This document shows, piece by piece, positions 1 through 8,259 of a DNA stretch of 64,000 nt. The notes under the pieces were generated by a model, which ran no database searches, was not told where the DNA came from, and worked only from the letters and a program-made list of their open reading frames with translations. Numbering within the stretch: position 1 is the first letter of the stretch; each line of letters opens with the position of its first letter. The stretch spans positions 2,480,001 through 2,544,000 of the forward strand of contig NZ_CP130610.1 of the NCBI RefSeq assembly GCF_030544485.1, written 5' to 3'. A program made the position numbers and the translations under genes. Source of the stretch: Halomonas sp. HAL1 (GTDB lineage: Bacteria; Pseudomonadota; Gammaproteobacteria; Pseudomonadales; Halomonadaceae).

Positions 1-274
1 AACGTACGGCTGTCATCATGGCAATTGATGAAGAAGGTAACCCCTGGGCACCCAGCCAGGCTTTAAGATCCGCCACGGGGGTACGCCCAGCGTAATTTTT
101 ATCAACATGAAAGTTGGCAAAGCAGTGCGTACTGCCAAAGCCATCGCCTATCAGCGCGCTGCTTAGAGTGCGCAGCGGCACCTGAGAGGTAATCGCCAAG
201 CAATGCTCGCTTTGCGAGAGCGTTAATGGCTGGTTAAAAGGAAGCGTTTTCGGCGTGCTCAATAGCGTGCTCAT
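1..274 (-). CDS. cbiZ: Adenosylcobinamide amidohydrolase CbiZ, partial (N-terminal part)
   Basis: Removes the aminopropanol-type side chain from adenosylcobinamide to give adenosylcobyric acid, allowing salvaged corrinoids to be rebuilt. The first 91 codons are in the window and the rest lies beyond the left edge. I read this frame by hand: the ATG at 274-272 overlaps the cobT stop codon (ATGA), so the two genes are translationally coupled. The stretch LSSALIGDGFG, the following N-F-H-V segment and the MMTAV segment resemble the conserved N-terminal core of the CbiZ family. The function is inferred from these family-like blocks and the cobT neighbour. The active-site region of the C-terminal half cannot be seen. 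Confidence 0.72.
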   Translation of the reverse strand, partial: MSTLLSTPKTLPFNQPLTLSQSEHCLAITSQVPLRTLSSALIGDGFGSTHCFANFHVDKNYAGRTPVADLKAWLGAQGLPSSSIAMMTAVR

Positions 275-1320
275 AGTGCAGCTTTATCGCTAACACCGGC
301 ATCGGTAAACGTGGCCATTTCCGCCATCATCGCTGTGGCCGCCTGCAGCAAGGGGTACGCTAGCGCCGCGCCGCTGCCCTCGCCTAGCCGCATGCCCATA
401 TCCAGCAGCGACTTGGCGTCTAGCGCACGTAACGCGACATCGTGCCCCGGCTCTTGGGAACGATGGCCAAAAATCAAGTAGCCGCGCACTGCGGGACACA
501 TCCGGCAGGCGGTGAGTGCGGCGACGGTAGCGATAAAGCCATCCACAATCACAGGTAACCGATGCGCTGCTGCCGCTAAATACGAGCCAGTCATGGCGGC
601 GATTTCCAGCCCGCCCAGCTTGGTCAATACCTCTAAGGGCGCCTGCGAATCAGCATTGCGCGCCGCGATGGCACGCTCAATAACGGCCACTTTATGGGTT
701 AGCTGCTGTGAGTTAATGCCCGTGCCAGCGCCCACTAGGCTTGCCACCGGCTCGCCGGTTAACACTGCTAACATGGCGCTGCTGGCGGTGGTGTTGGCAA
801 TACCCATCTCCCCGACTATAAGGCACTTTGCCCCCGCCTTGATTGCCCGTTCAACCGCCGCCACGCCTGCATTAATGGCTTCTGATGCTTGCTCAGGCTG
901 CAGCGCATTTTCTACTGCCATATTGGCGGTACCGCGGGATACCTTGGCATTCACCACCCCAGCCGCCGTGATATCGCTCGCCACGCCGACATCCACCACT
1001 TCAATACGTGCGCCAATCTGCCGGGCAAACACGTTAACCGCCGCGCCGCCATGGGCAAAGTTAGCCACCATCTGAGCAGTCACCGCTTGCGGAAAGGCTG
1101 AAACACCCTCCGCGGCAACGCCGTGATCGGCGGCAAACACAATAACGGCCGGCGGTATTACGCTGGGCTTCAGTTCGCCAGTGATAGCGCTAAGCTGAAT
1201 GGCTAATGTCTCTAGGGCACCTAAGCTGCCTGGCGGCTTGGTCAAGGTATCCAAGTAGCGACGCGCCTGTTCACCTGCATGAAAATTCACTGGCTGAATG
1301 TCGTCAAGAATCGCGTGCAT
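271..1320 (-). CDS. cobT: Nicotinate-nucleotide--dimethylbenzimidazole phosphoribosyltransferase
   Basis: Cytoplasmic enzyme that activates dimethylbenzimidazole as its alpha-riboside phosphate for the lower ligand of cobalamin. The 349-residue product is full length for the family (about 350) and shows the family segments KPPGSLG near the N-terminus, AADHGVA, and GEMGIANTT. I chose the ATG at 1320 because GGAG lies five bases upstream. A TTG at 1347 would add nine residues and lacks a ribosome site. It is followed by cbiZ with a 4-base overlap, so the pair belongs to the nucleotide-loop and salvage end of cobalamin synthesis. I saw no cobalamin riboswitch box upstream. Confidence 0.95.
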   Translation of the reverse strand: MHAILDDIQPVNFHAGEQARRYLDTLTKPPGSLGALETLAIQLSAITGELKPSVIPPAVIVFAADHGVAAEGVSAFPQAVTAQMVANFAHGGAAVNVFARQIGARIEVVDVGVASDITAAGVVNAKVSRGTANMAVENALQPEQASEAINAGVAAVERAIKAGAKCLIVGEMGIANTTASSAMLAVLTGEPVASLVGAGTGINSQQLTHKVAVIERAIAARNADSQAPLEVLTKLGGLEIAAMTGSYLAAAAHRLPVIVDGFIATVAALTACRMCPAVRGYLIFGHRSQEPGHDVALRALDAKSLLDMGMRLGEGSGAALAYPLLQAATAMMAEMATFTDAGVSDKAAL

Positions 1321-1487
1321 GCAGGCTCCGACTTGGTGAGTAGACAAGAAATATTAAACGTAGCGCGCAAAAGGGTAGCAAAAGCCTGAGTGCTATACTT
1401 GCTATTTCACTGGTGGCTCTACCAAGCTGTTGGGGTTCTTTGGATTCATCCGCGCATTTGCGGGAAAAATTCGATGCCCCATATTCG

Positions 1488-1502
1488 GGTAATAAAACTA
1501 CA
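1488..1502. promoter_or_regulatory. HexR-type operator, distal site upstream of edd
   Basis: GGTAATAAAACTACA fits the inverted repeat seen upstream of zwf, gapA/mgsA and pgi (TGTARTWAWWTTACA or its complement) in all but the first base. It lies 62 bases upstream of the second edd site. HexR is the known repressor of Entner-Doudoroff genes in gammaproteobacteria and binds repeats of this kind; assignment here is by motif only. Confidence 0.55.
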
Positions 1503-1549
1503 ATTGTGGTTTTTATTGCCGTAAAGTCTCTTATATCGACACTAAAAAA

Positions 1550-1564
1550 TGTAAAATAACTACA
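1550..1564. promoter_or_regulatory. HexR-type operator, proximal site upstream of edd
   Basis: TGTAAAATAACTACA is an imperfect inverted repeat with TGTA/TACA ends, ending 36 bases before the edd ATG, where it would overlap the promoter or transcription start. It is the better of the two edd sites. The call rests on its similarity to the zwf, gapA/mgsA and pgi sites in this window and on the known HexR consensus. Confidence 0.65.
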
Positions 1565-1600
1565 TGTGTTACACACCGTCTTTATCATGCAGAGGTCCCT

Positions 1601-3493
1601 ATGCCGAGCCCAACACCTGCCACTCTAAACCCCACCGTTGCTGAGGTTACCCAGCGCATCCGTGAGCGCTCCAAGCACCGGCGTGCCCTCTATGAATCTC
1701 ATATGGCTGACCAGCATAAGCAAGGCGTACATCGCGGTGAACTTTCCTGTGGGAACCTAGCGCACGGCTTTGCAGGTTGCGACGTGCCTACCGATAAGGG
1801 CCGACTGAAGTTAACCAATAGCGCCAACCTGGGCATCATATCGTCCTATAACGATATGCTTTCAGCCCACCGGCCATTTGAAGACTACCCTGCCGCTATT
1901 AAAGAAGCCGCACGCGGCATGGGCTCAACCGCTCAGTTTGCTGGCGGTGTACCCGCCATGTGCGACGGTGTTACCCAAGGTCAACCGGGCATGGAGCTAT
2001 CGCTCTTCTCCCGTGATGTGATCGCCATGGCCACCGCGGTTGCGCTTTCCCATAATATGTTTGATGCGGCGCTGTATTTAGGTATCTGCGATAAAATCGT
2101 GCCAGGTCTCTTTATTGGTGCCGCACGCTTTGGCCATCTACCCGCCATTTTTGTCCCCGGCGGCCCCATGACAACGGGCCTGCCTAACGATGAGAAGGCT
2201 AGAGTCCGTCAGCTTTATGCAGAAGGCAAAGTAGGTCGCGATGAGCTTTTAGAGGCCGAATCACAGTCGTATCACAGCCCTGGCACCTGCACCTTCTACG
2301 GCACTGCCAACTCCAACCAGCTGATGATGGAGATGATGGGGCTACACCTGCCCGGCGCCTCTTTTGTTAACCCAGGTACTCCGCTGCGCGAAGCACTTAC
2401 CCGTTACGCCACTGAACAAGCGATTCGCAATACCGAGCAAAGCGGCAACTACCGTCCGTTCTACAAGCAGATTGACGAACGTGCGATCGTTAACGCTATC
2501 GTAGGTTTACTGGCCTCCGGCGGATCTACCAACCATACCCTGCACTTGGTTGCCATGGCGGCGGCGGCGGGCATTACCATTAACTGGGACGACTTCACGG
2601 ACCTCTCCGCCGTGGTGCCCAGCATGACCCGCATCTATCCCAATGGCCAAGCGGATGTTAACCACTTCCAGGCCGCTGGCGGCATGAGCCTGCTGATTCG
2701 TGAGCTACTCGAGGCTGGGCTTATCCACGGGGATATTCCCACTGTCTTTGGCACCGATATGTCGGCCTACACTCAAGAGCCTTTCCTTGAAGAGGGTAAG
2801 CTTACCTGGAGAGAAGGACCGGCCACGAGCCATGACACAGATGTCCTGCGTCCGGTTAGCAATCCCTTCTCGCCGACCGGCGGGCTTACCGTGCTTGATG
2901 GCAACCTGGGCCGCGGCGTGATTAAAATCTCGGCAGTGAAACAGGATCATCGCGTCATCGAAGCGCCGGTACAGCTGTTTGATGATCAAAATCAGGTAAA
3001 AGCGGCGTTTGAATCCGGCCAGCTTGATCGTGATGTGATTGTGGTGGTGCGCTTTCAGGGCCCCAAAGCCAACGGCATGCCTGAACTACACAAGCTCACC
3101 CCGTTCCTGGGAGTGCTTCAAGACCGCGGCTATAAAGTTGCCCTGGTTACGGACGGACGTATGTCTGGGGCGTCGGGCAAGGTTCCGGCCGCTATCCACG
3201 TAACGCCAGAGGCCGTTGACCGTGGGCCGCTCTCGAAACTTCAGGATGGCGATATCGTCCGCCTGGATGCCGACAGTGGCGAGCTAAACGTATTGATAGA
3301 CGCCGCAAAATTCAATGCCCGTCCGTGCGCCGAAGCCAATCTGGAACACAACCACTTTGGCATGGGCCGTGAGCTCTTTGGCGGCTTCCGCCACTTGGCC
3401 ACCAAGGCCGAAGAGGGAGCGGGCGTGTTTGGTGGTTTTGAGGCAGAAGTACTAGCGCGGGAGCTGGAAAAAATCGAGCAGGAGGACCAATGA
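1601..3493 (+). CDS. edd: Phosphogluconate dehydratase
   Basis: Dehydrates 6-phosphogluconate to 2-keto-3-deoxy-6-phosphogluconate, the first committed step of the Entner-Doudoroff pathway, in the cytoplasm. The 630-residue protein belongs to the IlvD/Edd family. Iron-sulfur cysteines are visible in MCDGVTQG (Cys121), GICDK (Cys163) and GTCTFYG. Full length. AGAGG precedes the ATG. It overlaps glk by four bases, so the two are co-translated: glucose phosphorylation and its dehydratase step share an operon. Its partner aldolase eda lies elsewhere in the window, with pgl and zwf. Two HexR-type operators lie upstream, implying induction by KDPG when sugars are available. Confidence 0.98.
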   Translation: MPSPTPATLNPTVAEVTQRIRERSKHRRALYESHMADQHKQGVHRGELSCGNLAHGFAGCDVPTDKGRLKLTNSANLGIISSYNDMLSAHRPFEDYPAAIKEAARGMGSTAQFAGGVPAMCDGVTQGQPGMELSLFSRDVIAMATAVALSHNMFDAALYLGICDKIVPGLFIGAARFGHLPAIFVPGGPMTTGLPNDEKARVRQLYAEGKVGRDELLEAESQSYHSPGTCTFYGTANSNQLMMEMMGLHLPGASFVNPGTPLREALTRYATEQAIRNTEQSGNYRPFYKQIDERAIVNAIVGLLASGGSTNHTLHLVAMAAAAGITINWDDFTDLSAVVPSMTRIYPNGQADVNHFQAAGGMSLLIRELLEAGLIHGDIPTVFGTDMSAYTQEPFLEEGKLTWREGPATSHDTDVLRPVSNPFSPTGGLTVLDGNLGRGVIKISAVKQDHRVIEAPVQLFDDQNQVKAAFESGQLDRDVIVVVRFQGPKANGMPELHKLTPFLGVLQDRGYKVALVTDGRMSGASGKVPAAIHVTPEAVDRGPLSKLQDGDIVRLDADSGELNVLIDAAKFNARPCAEANLEHNHFGMGRELFGGFRHLATKAEEGAGVFGGFEAEVLARELEKIEQEDQ

Positions 3494-4458
3494 GCCGACC
3501 GGCCCTCATTGGCGACATAGGTGGCACCAATGCACGCCTGGCGTTAGTCACGCCAGGCGAGATCACGCCGCACGATATTGTGAATCTTCCCTGCGCTGAC
3601 TACCCCGGCGTTATTGAAGCGGTGCAGGATTATTTACAGCGTGTCGGTGCTACCGGCGATAAAGCCCCCCAAGAGGCGTGCTTAGCCTTTGCTTGCCCCG
3701 TTCACGCTGAGCGGGTCAAGATGACCAATAACCACTGGGAATTTTTAAAAAGCGAGGTTCAGCAAGCACTGAACCTCGTTGTTTTTAAAGTCATTAACGA
3801 CTTCACTGCCCAGGCACTGGGTGTACCTCATGTTGCTGCCAGTGAATTGGTCGAAGTCCAGCCCGGCAAGTCTCAGGCGCATGCCACACGCCTTGTCATC
3901 GGGCCTGGCACGGGGCTAGGCGTTGCCGGGGTGTTCCCCGGCCAGCGCGCCTGGATTCCACTGCCTACCGAAGGCGGCCATGTCACCTTCGCGCCCACGG
4001 ATGATACCGAGCGAGCGATTGTGGATGTGTTTCAACAGCGTCGTACGCGTATCAGTGTAGAGCGGGTCTTATGCGGCCAGGGTTTGTTAGAACTTTATCA
4101 AGCCTACTGCACATTTGAAGATGCTGAGCCACGCTTAGCTAGCCCGGCAGATGTCACAAAAGCCGCCAATGAAGGCGATACCCTCGCCACTGCCGCCCTG
4201 CTGCGTTTTCTAAAAATTCTTGGCGATGTATGCGGCGACGCCACCTTGACCATGGGCGCAAGGGGCGGTGTTTATCTGTGTGGGGGCATTCTGCCGCGCC
4301 TGCTCGATTGGTTACCCAAAAGTGAACTGCGCGCCGCTTTCGTCAATAAAGGACGCATGGGTGCTTATAATGCCGATATCCCCATTTGGGTGGTTACCGC
4401 CCCATGGACAGGCTTATTAGGCGCCGCTGAGGCACTGCATAACGAAGAGGTTTTTTAA
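3490..4458 (+). CDS. glk: Glucokinase
   Basis: ATP-dependent phosphorylation of glucose to glucose 6-phosphate in the cytoplasm. The 322-residue protein is of the E. coli Glk type: the phosphate-binding motif [13 protein letters not shown] is at the N-terminus, the catalytic-Asp block VINDFTA follows, then GPGTGLG and LPTEGGH. Length matches the family (about 320). The ATG overlaps the edd stop as AATGA, with GGAGGA just upstream. Unusually, codons around 3753-3786 contain a perfect 10-bp hairpin followed by TTGTTTTT, which looks like an intrinsic terminator inside the gene. Protein alignment through that region is normal, so the gene itself appears intact. Confidence 0.96.
   Translation: MSRPALIGDIGGTNARLALVTPGEITPHDIVNLPCADYPGVIEAVQDYLQRVGATGDKAPQEACLAFACPVHAERVKMTNNHWEFLKSEVQQALNLVVFKVINDFTAQALGVPHVAASELVEVQPGKSQAHATRLVIGPGTGLGVAGVFPGQRAWIPLPTEGGHVTFAPTDDTERAIVDVFQQRRTRISVERVLCGQGLLELYQAYCTFEDAEPRLASPADVTKAANEGDTLATAALLRFLKILGDVCGDATLTMGARGGVYLCGGILPRLLDWLPKSELRAAFVNKGRMGAYNADIPIWVVTAPWTGLLGAAEALHNEEVF
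3753..3786 (+). other. Intragenic terminator-like hairpin in glk
   Basis: Inverted repeat CGAGGTTCAG (3753-3762), six-base loop CAAGCA, then CTGAACCTCG (3769-3778), followed by TTGTTTTT. An A-rich stretch precedes the left arm, so the structure would also work on the opposite strand. It sits wholly inside the glk coding sequence, roughly 90 codons from the start. Whether it terminates transcription is unknown; translating ribosomes would normally mask it. Confidence 0.6.
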
Positions 4459-4513
4459 TAACATTTCTAGCACCTCTAACAACACTCCTAACAACACCAA
4501 TACGGAACCTGCT

Positions 4514-5383
4514 ATGCCCGCCGCCATTTTTGATGTGCCGTTTTTACTCGGCATGATGCGCCTGCACGAAACACCCTCCATGCACGAACCTGAGCGATTG
4601 GCGGACTGGATCGAAGCGCACCTTGAACAGGGCCTTAATTGGTTTGACCATGCGGACATTTACGGCAACGGCCAAGGCGAGACGCTTTTTGGCGCCGCAC
4701 TGCGGGCGCGCCCTGCCCTGGCTCAGCGGGTCAATGTCGTCACCAAAGCGAGCATCGCCAACGACAACCCTGCACCCGGTTCGGGTAAGGTAAAGCACTA
4801 CAACGCCAGCCCTGCTTATCTTCATAGTGCCATTGATGCCTCACTTGCGCGTTTGAATGTCGAACGTCTCGATCATTTTCTGATTCACCGCCCCGATATT
4901 CTGATGAACGCGGAAGCGACCGGCCATGCGCTGGACGACGCCATTGACGCCGGAAAAATTGGCGCAGCAGGGGTTTCCAACCATTTGCCCAGCCAGTGGC
5001 GGCGCTTGCAGGGCGCCATGCATCACCGCTTATCAGCCAACCAAATCGAGCTCTCTATTGCCCACACAACGCCGCTGTTTGACGGCAGCTTTGATGATCT
5101 CTGTGCCGATGGCCACGCGCCCATGGCATGGTCACCTTTGGCAGGTGGGCAATTGATGCAAGGCGCCGTTGGTGACTGTTTGGATAAGTGGGCAACAGAG
5201 CTTGATAGCACCCCTAGTGCTTTAGCGCTGGCATGGCTGCGCAGTCTTCCTAACTCGCCAGTACCGGTAATTGGCAGCGTTAAACCTGAGCGAATCAACG
5301 ACATGCTCAAAGGCCCTGCCACGCTACCCCGGGAAGCCTGGTATGAATTGCTAGAAGCCGCCCGCGGCCACTGCGTGGCATAA
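4514..5383 (+). CDS. Aldo/keto reductase, YdhF-like
   Basis: A 289-residue NADPH-type oxidoreductase of the aldo/keto reductase superfamily, most like the E. coli YdhF group. The catalytic tetrad can be placed: Asp and Tyr in FDHADIYGNG, Lys in VVTKASI, and His in FLIHRPD. A C-terminal cofactor-binding block reads PVPVIGSVKPERI. The start ATG follows a weak GGAA site. It lies 55 bases after glk and 65 before a fructokinase on the same strand, so it may be carried in the sugar operon. The substrate cannot be read from sequence; a sugar or sugar-derived aldehyde is a guess from context only. Confidence 0.85.
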   Translation: MPAAIFDVPFLLGMMRLHETPSMHEPERLADWIEAHLEQGLNWFDHADIYGNGQGETLFGAALRARPALAQRVNVVTKASIANDNPAPGSGKVKHYNASPAYLHSAIDASLARLNVERLDHFLIHRPDILMNAEATGHALDDAIDAGKIGAAGVSNHLPSQWRRLQGAMHHRLSANQIELSIAHTTPLFDGSFDDLCADGHAPMAWSPLAGGQLMQGAVGDCLDKWATELDSTPSALALAWLRSLPNSPVPVIGSVKPERINDMLKGPATLPREAWYELLEAARGHCVA

Positions 5384-5448
5384 GGCTATTTGTATAAAAC
5401 GACGCGGTACAAAACAACTATTACGATAATTACACTAAGGAGCCACTG

Positions 5449-6411
5449 ATGACGCCAATCATCGCCTTTGGGGAAGCACTGGTGGATATGCTCTCCAGCC
5501 GTCTAGGGGCGGCAACGGATGCACAGGAAACCTTTACGCCCTACGCCGGTGGTGCTCCCGCTAATGTGGCGGTCGCCTGCGCTCGTTTAGGCGTACCCAG
5601 CCAGTTTCTAGGCATGGTGGGCGACGATACGTTTGGTCACTTCATCGTGCGCGAACTCAACAGTCACGGCGTCGACACAAGCGGCGTGGTATATACCCGA
5701 GAAGCCCGCACAGCGCTGGCGTTCGTTTCCCGGGATGACGCGGGCGAACGCACTTTTGATTTTTATCGCCCACCCGCGGCTGATCTGCTTTATCGCCTTG
5801 AGCATTTACCCCATGGCATCTTCGAGAGCCCTGCCATTCTACACCTGTGCAGTAACAGCCTGACCGACCCTGAGATTGCCGATGTCACCTTGGCAATGGC
5901 CACCATGGCCAAACGGGCAGGTTGCTTGGTCAGCGTAGACGCCAACCTGCGTCACAATTTATGGCCCGAGGACGAAGCGGATGCCAGCTTAGTCACGCAG
6001 CTGCTAGACGGTGCTGAGCTGCTCAAGCTATCCCTGGAAGAGCTTGACTACTTACGTGCCGACCACCCTGCGGAGTCGTGGCTTTCAGAGCGGCTAGCGG
6101 CAGGGGTAAAAGTTATCTTAATCACCGACGGCCCCAATGATGTCGTACTCAAAGGCGTCGGTATTGATCAGCGCATTGCGCCTCCGAGCGTTGAAGCGGT
6201 GGATACTACCGCCGGAGGTGACTCCTTTATTGGTGGGCTGCTAGCGGAGCTCTCGGCCCACGGCATCAATGAGAACTGGTACAACGATGCCGACTTTCTC
6301 AGTCGCGCAGTGGGTACCGCCTGCCGCTGCGGCGCCCATGCCGTTACTCGGCCAGGCGCTTACGCATCACTCCCTACCCATGCGGATATCGAAGTGCTTC
6401 GAACCACTTAA
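5449..6411 (+). CDS. Fructokinase, PfkB/ribokinase family
   Basis: Probably phosphorylates free fructose to fructose 6-phosphate, which pgi in this window can turn into glucose 6-phosphate. The 320-residue protein has the N-terminal PfkB signature in GGAPANVAVACARLG, and the C-terminal signature reads DTTAGGDSFIGG. The usual form is DTxGAGDxF, so the glycines are rearranged (AGGD), but the catalytic Asp is kept. AAGGAG lies eight bases before the ATG. It is the last gene of the edd-glk-reductase run and is followed by a hairpin at 6425-6448. Ketodeoxygluconate kinase or another PfkB activity cannot be excluded. Confidence 0.85.
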   Translation: MTPIIAFGEALVDMLSSRLGAATDAQETFTPYAGGAPANVAVACARLGVPSQFLGMVGDDTFGHFIVRELNSHGVDTSGVVYTREARTALAFVSRDDAGERTFDFYRPPAADLLYRLEHLPHGIFESPAILHLCSNSLTDPEIADVTLAMATMAKRAGCLVSVDANLRHNLWPEDEADASLVTQLLDGAELLKLSLEELDYLRADHPAESWLSERLAAGVKVILITDGPNDVVLKGVGIDQRIAPPSVEAVDTTAGGDSFIGGLLAELSAHGINENWYNDADFLSRAVGTACRCGAHAVTRPGAYASLPTHADIEVLRTT

Positions 6412-6424
6412 TGACTATCCAGTT

Positions 6425-6448
6425 CGGTGACCGCCTGGACGGTCACCG
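6425..6448. terminator. Hairpin between convergent fructokinase and pyrophosphatase genes
   Basis: Perfect 9-bp inverted repeat CGGTGACCG / CGGTCACCG with a six-base loop, located in the 102-base gap between two convergent genes. There is no clear T-tract on either side, so it may be a weak or factor-aided terminator or an mRNA-stabilising structure. Confidence 0.5.
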
Positions 6449-6513
6449 ATGCTCGCTGGGCAGTAGCAACAGTAAGCTGAGATCCTCAACTTCCAATGAC
6501 TACAATTTAGTCA

Positions 6514-7221
6514 TTATTGCATCGCTGCGAAGTTTTCAGCAGCGGCTTCTAGCGCCGCCCTTGCCGATTCTGCATCGTCAAATCCAAGCCCTTCCATACC
6601 GCCATCAGGCCCTTTGTAATTGGCAAACCATAGATCAATGATCTGACTTACAGCTGGGTACTCGCTATCTAGCTGCGCCATGCTTTCAATATGTGCAAAA
6701 GGTGAATCCTGAGTGAGAACGGCAATTAGCTTGTCATCTTGCTCGCCGCCATCCAGCATTTTCAGTACACCGATCACGTTCACGTCGACAATTTCACCAC
6801 GAGGTACGGCTTGACCCAAAACGATCACGTCGAGCGGATCCCCATCACCGCCCAACTCTTTTGGCAGAGCAGTGCCTGGAATAGCACCATAATTACCGGG
6901 ATACCCCAGGTAACTCACCACGCGCGGTTCACCATCTTTATATTCCCAATAAACCGCTTTGGGATCATCTTTACTGACTTCCCATTTCGCCGATGTACCC
7001 GTTGGTATTTCAACAATGGCCCTTACCGAGCCATCTGCATTGATGGCATCCATAGTCATCAAGTCGTCATCACCTACAATTGTGAACTCATCTGCTGCGT
7101 TCATGTTTTGGGCAATGGGCGTAGTGTCAGAAAACACCAATCCGCCTAGCACCTCAGCCTGAGCAGAAGACGCTAAAGCCGTCATACACGCGACACCCGT
7201 GAGTAATAGTTTTTTCCGCAT
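6514..7221 (-). CDS. ppa: Inorganic pyrophosphatase, family I, with signal peptide
   Basis: Hydrolyses pyrophosphate to phosphate. The family I metal-binding signature GDGDPLDVIVL is intact, as is the GYPGNYG block. The usual cytoplasmic enzyme is about 175 residues; this one has 235. The extra N-terminal part begins MRKKLLLTG, continues as a hydrophobic stretch, and ends ASSAQA before EV, which is a typical Sec signal peptide and cleavage site. I chose the ATG at 7221, preceded by GGAG at a seven-base spacing; the in-frame ATG at 7233 overlaps that site. The mature enzyme is therefore predicted to be periplasmic and may scavenge phosphate from extracellular pyrophosphate. It is monocistronic, converging on fructokinase. 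Confidence 0.92.
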   Translation of the reverse strand: MRKKLLLTGVACMTALASSAQAEVLGGLVFSDTTPIAQNMNAADEFTIVGDDDLMTMDAINADGSVRAIVEIPTGTSAKWEVSKDDPKAVYWEYKDGEPRVVSYLGYPGNYGAIPGTALPKELGGDGDPLDVIVLGQAVPRGEIVDVNVIGVLKMLDGGEQDDKLIAVLTQDSPFAHIESMAQLDSEYPAVSQIIDLWFANYKGPDGGMEGLGFDDAESARAALEAAAENFAAMQ

Positions 7222-7353
7222 TATGTTCTCCATTGGTTATTGAGATACGTTAGCGAGGAGAAATGACGGAGTAATGACAGTCTGAAGTTGGCATTTCTTA
7301 CTTTTCTAATTTGGATGCTACGCCACGGCATTCCCACGAGTCGTTAGTCACTG

Positions 7354-7388
7354 GCCCACATCTGTTTCAAACCGGTGTGGGCTTTTTT
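7354..7388 (+). terminator. Plus-strand intrinsic terminator with no obvious gene before it
   Basis: Stem GCCCACA / TGTGGGC followed by six T residues. The gene to its left (pyrophosphatase) runs the opposite way, so no plus-strand coding gene ends here. It could end a short untranslated RNA starting in the 7234-7353 gap, or stop read-through antisense to ppa before the dgo operon. Confidence 0.6.
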
Positions 7389-7440
7389 GATTGGATAAGG
7401 CGTCATCGGCTATCTAAAGACTCTCATGGCATGACTTGTT

Positions 7441-7457
7441 TAAATGTCAGACATTTA
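7441..7457. promoter_or_regulatory. Probable DgoR operator upstream of dgoR
   Basis: TAAATGTCAGACATTTA is a perfect 17-bp palindrome ending 40 bases before the dgoR start. The core ATGTCAGACAT recurs upstream of the symporter gene at 13692-13708. GntR/FadR-type regulators bind short palindromes of this design, and the gene that follows encodes one, so autoregulation is inferred. Confidence 0.7.
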
Positions 7458-7497
7458 CTAGACTAAGATTCAACCAATAAAAAATAAGAGACACGCC

Positions 7498-8217
7498 ATG
7501 ACGCTGGACGCTCTACCGCCCCACCAAGGGGGCGCTGAACAGTTAGCACGCCTACTCGCTCAGGCGCTGCTGACAGGCCATTGGCAGCCGGGTGCTACCT
7601 TTCCCCGCGAGCTTGATATCAGCAAACATTTTGCGGTGAGCCGCAATCAGGTGCGCAATGCGCTGACCAGCCTCTCCGCGGCAGGGCTACTGGAACGTAC
7701 GGCGGGTCGGGGCACGCTGGTGCGCGAAATGGGCGACTGGCACCTGCTCGACCCGCTGATGAGCGAGTGGATGACCGGCCTGGTCAATCTTGACCCTCAG
7801 CTGGTACGGGCCATTTACGCCTTTCGTTTTTCTGCCGAACCAGTAGTCGCCGGGCTCGCCGCCCAGGCCGCTGAAGCTGAAGACCTCGAACGCTTGGAGC
7901 GCGCCTTTGCGGGTATGGAAAACACCGCAGGCAGCGTTGATGCGCGCGATGAGCATGCGGAATACGACGTTGCCTTTCACGATGCCACCTATCGCGCTAG
8001 TCACAATTTAGTCTGGCGACAAATGGGGCATTTACTGCGCCCATCTATCATGGCGTTGATTCATGGCTCTCAACACCGTACTGACACCTTGGACGACAGC
8101 CTCGCCCGCCATCGTCAAGTACTTGACGCTATTCGCCATCGCGATGCCAGCGCTGCAGAAACCGCCGCCAGAGAAGTGCTGCGCCGCACCGCCATTGACC
8201 TTGGCATTGTTAGCTAA
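7498..8217 (+). CDS. dgoR: FadR-family transcriptional regulator of galactonate genes
   Basis: A 239-residue GntR-type repressor of the FadR subfamily. The N-terminal winged helix-turn-helix spans about residues 10-75 (PRELDISKHFAVSRNQVRNAL) and the C-terminal FCD ligand domain runs from about 95 to 225, with metal-ligand residues in the segments EYDVAFHDATYRAS and the RHRQVLDAI helix. It leads the dgoD-dgoK-dgoA-lactonase operon, as DgoR does in enteric bacteria, so its effector is probably galactonate. A perfect palindrome lies just upstream. The ribosome site is weak (AAGAG). The name is assigned from family and context. Confidence 0.85.
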   Translation: MTLDALPPHQGGAEQLARLLAQALLTGHWQPGATFPRELDISKHFAVSRNQVRNALTSLSAAGLLERTAGRGTLVREMGDWHLLDPLMSEWMTGLVNLDPQLVRAIYAFRFSAEPVVAGLAAQAAEAEDLERLERAFAGMENTAGSVDARDEHAEYDVAFHDATYRASHNLVWRQMGHLLRPSIMALIHGSQHRTDTLDDSLARHRQVLDAIRHRDASAAETAAREVLRRTAIDLGIVS

Positions 8218-8259
8218 CATTACTCACTAAATATTTCCTATCCAAAAGGATGACCGGAC

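Noticed and set aside
1321..1600. Possible cobalamin riboswitch upstream of cobT
   Set aside because: Searched for the B12 box on the minus strand and found no match or plausible multi-stem fold; the region is explained by the edd promoter and its operators.
5420..5434. HexR-like sequence ATTACGATAATTACA upstream of fructokinase
   Set aside because: Only about 11 of 15 positions agree and one end lacks the TACA/TGTA pair; too weak beside the other sites.
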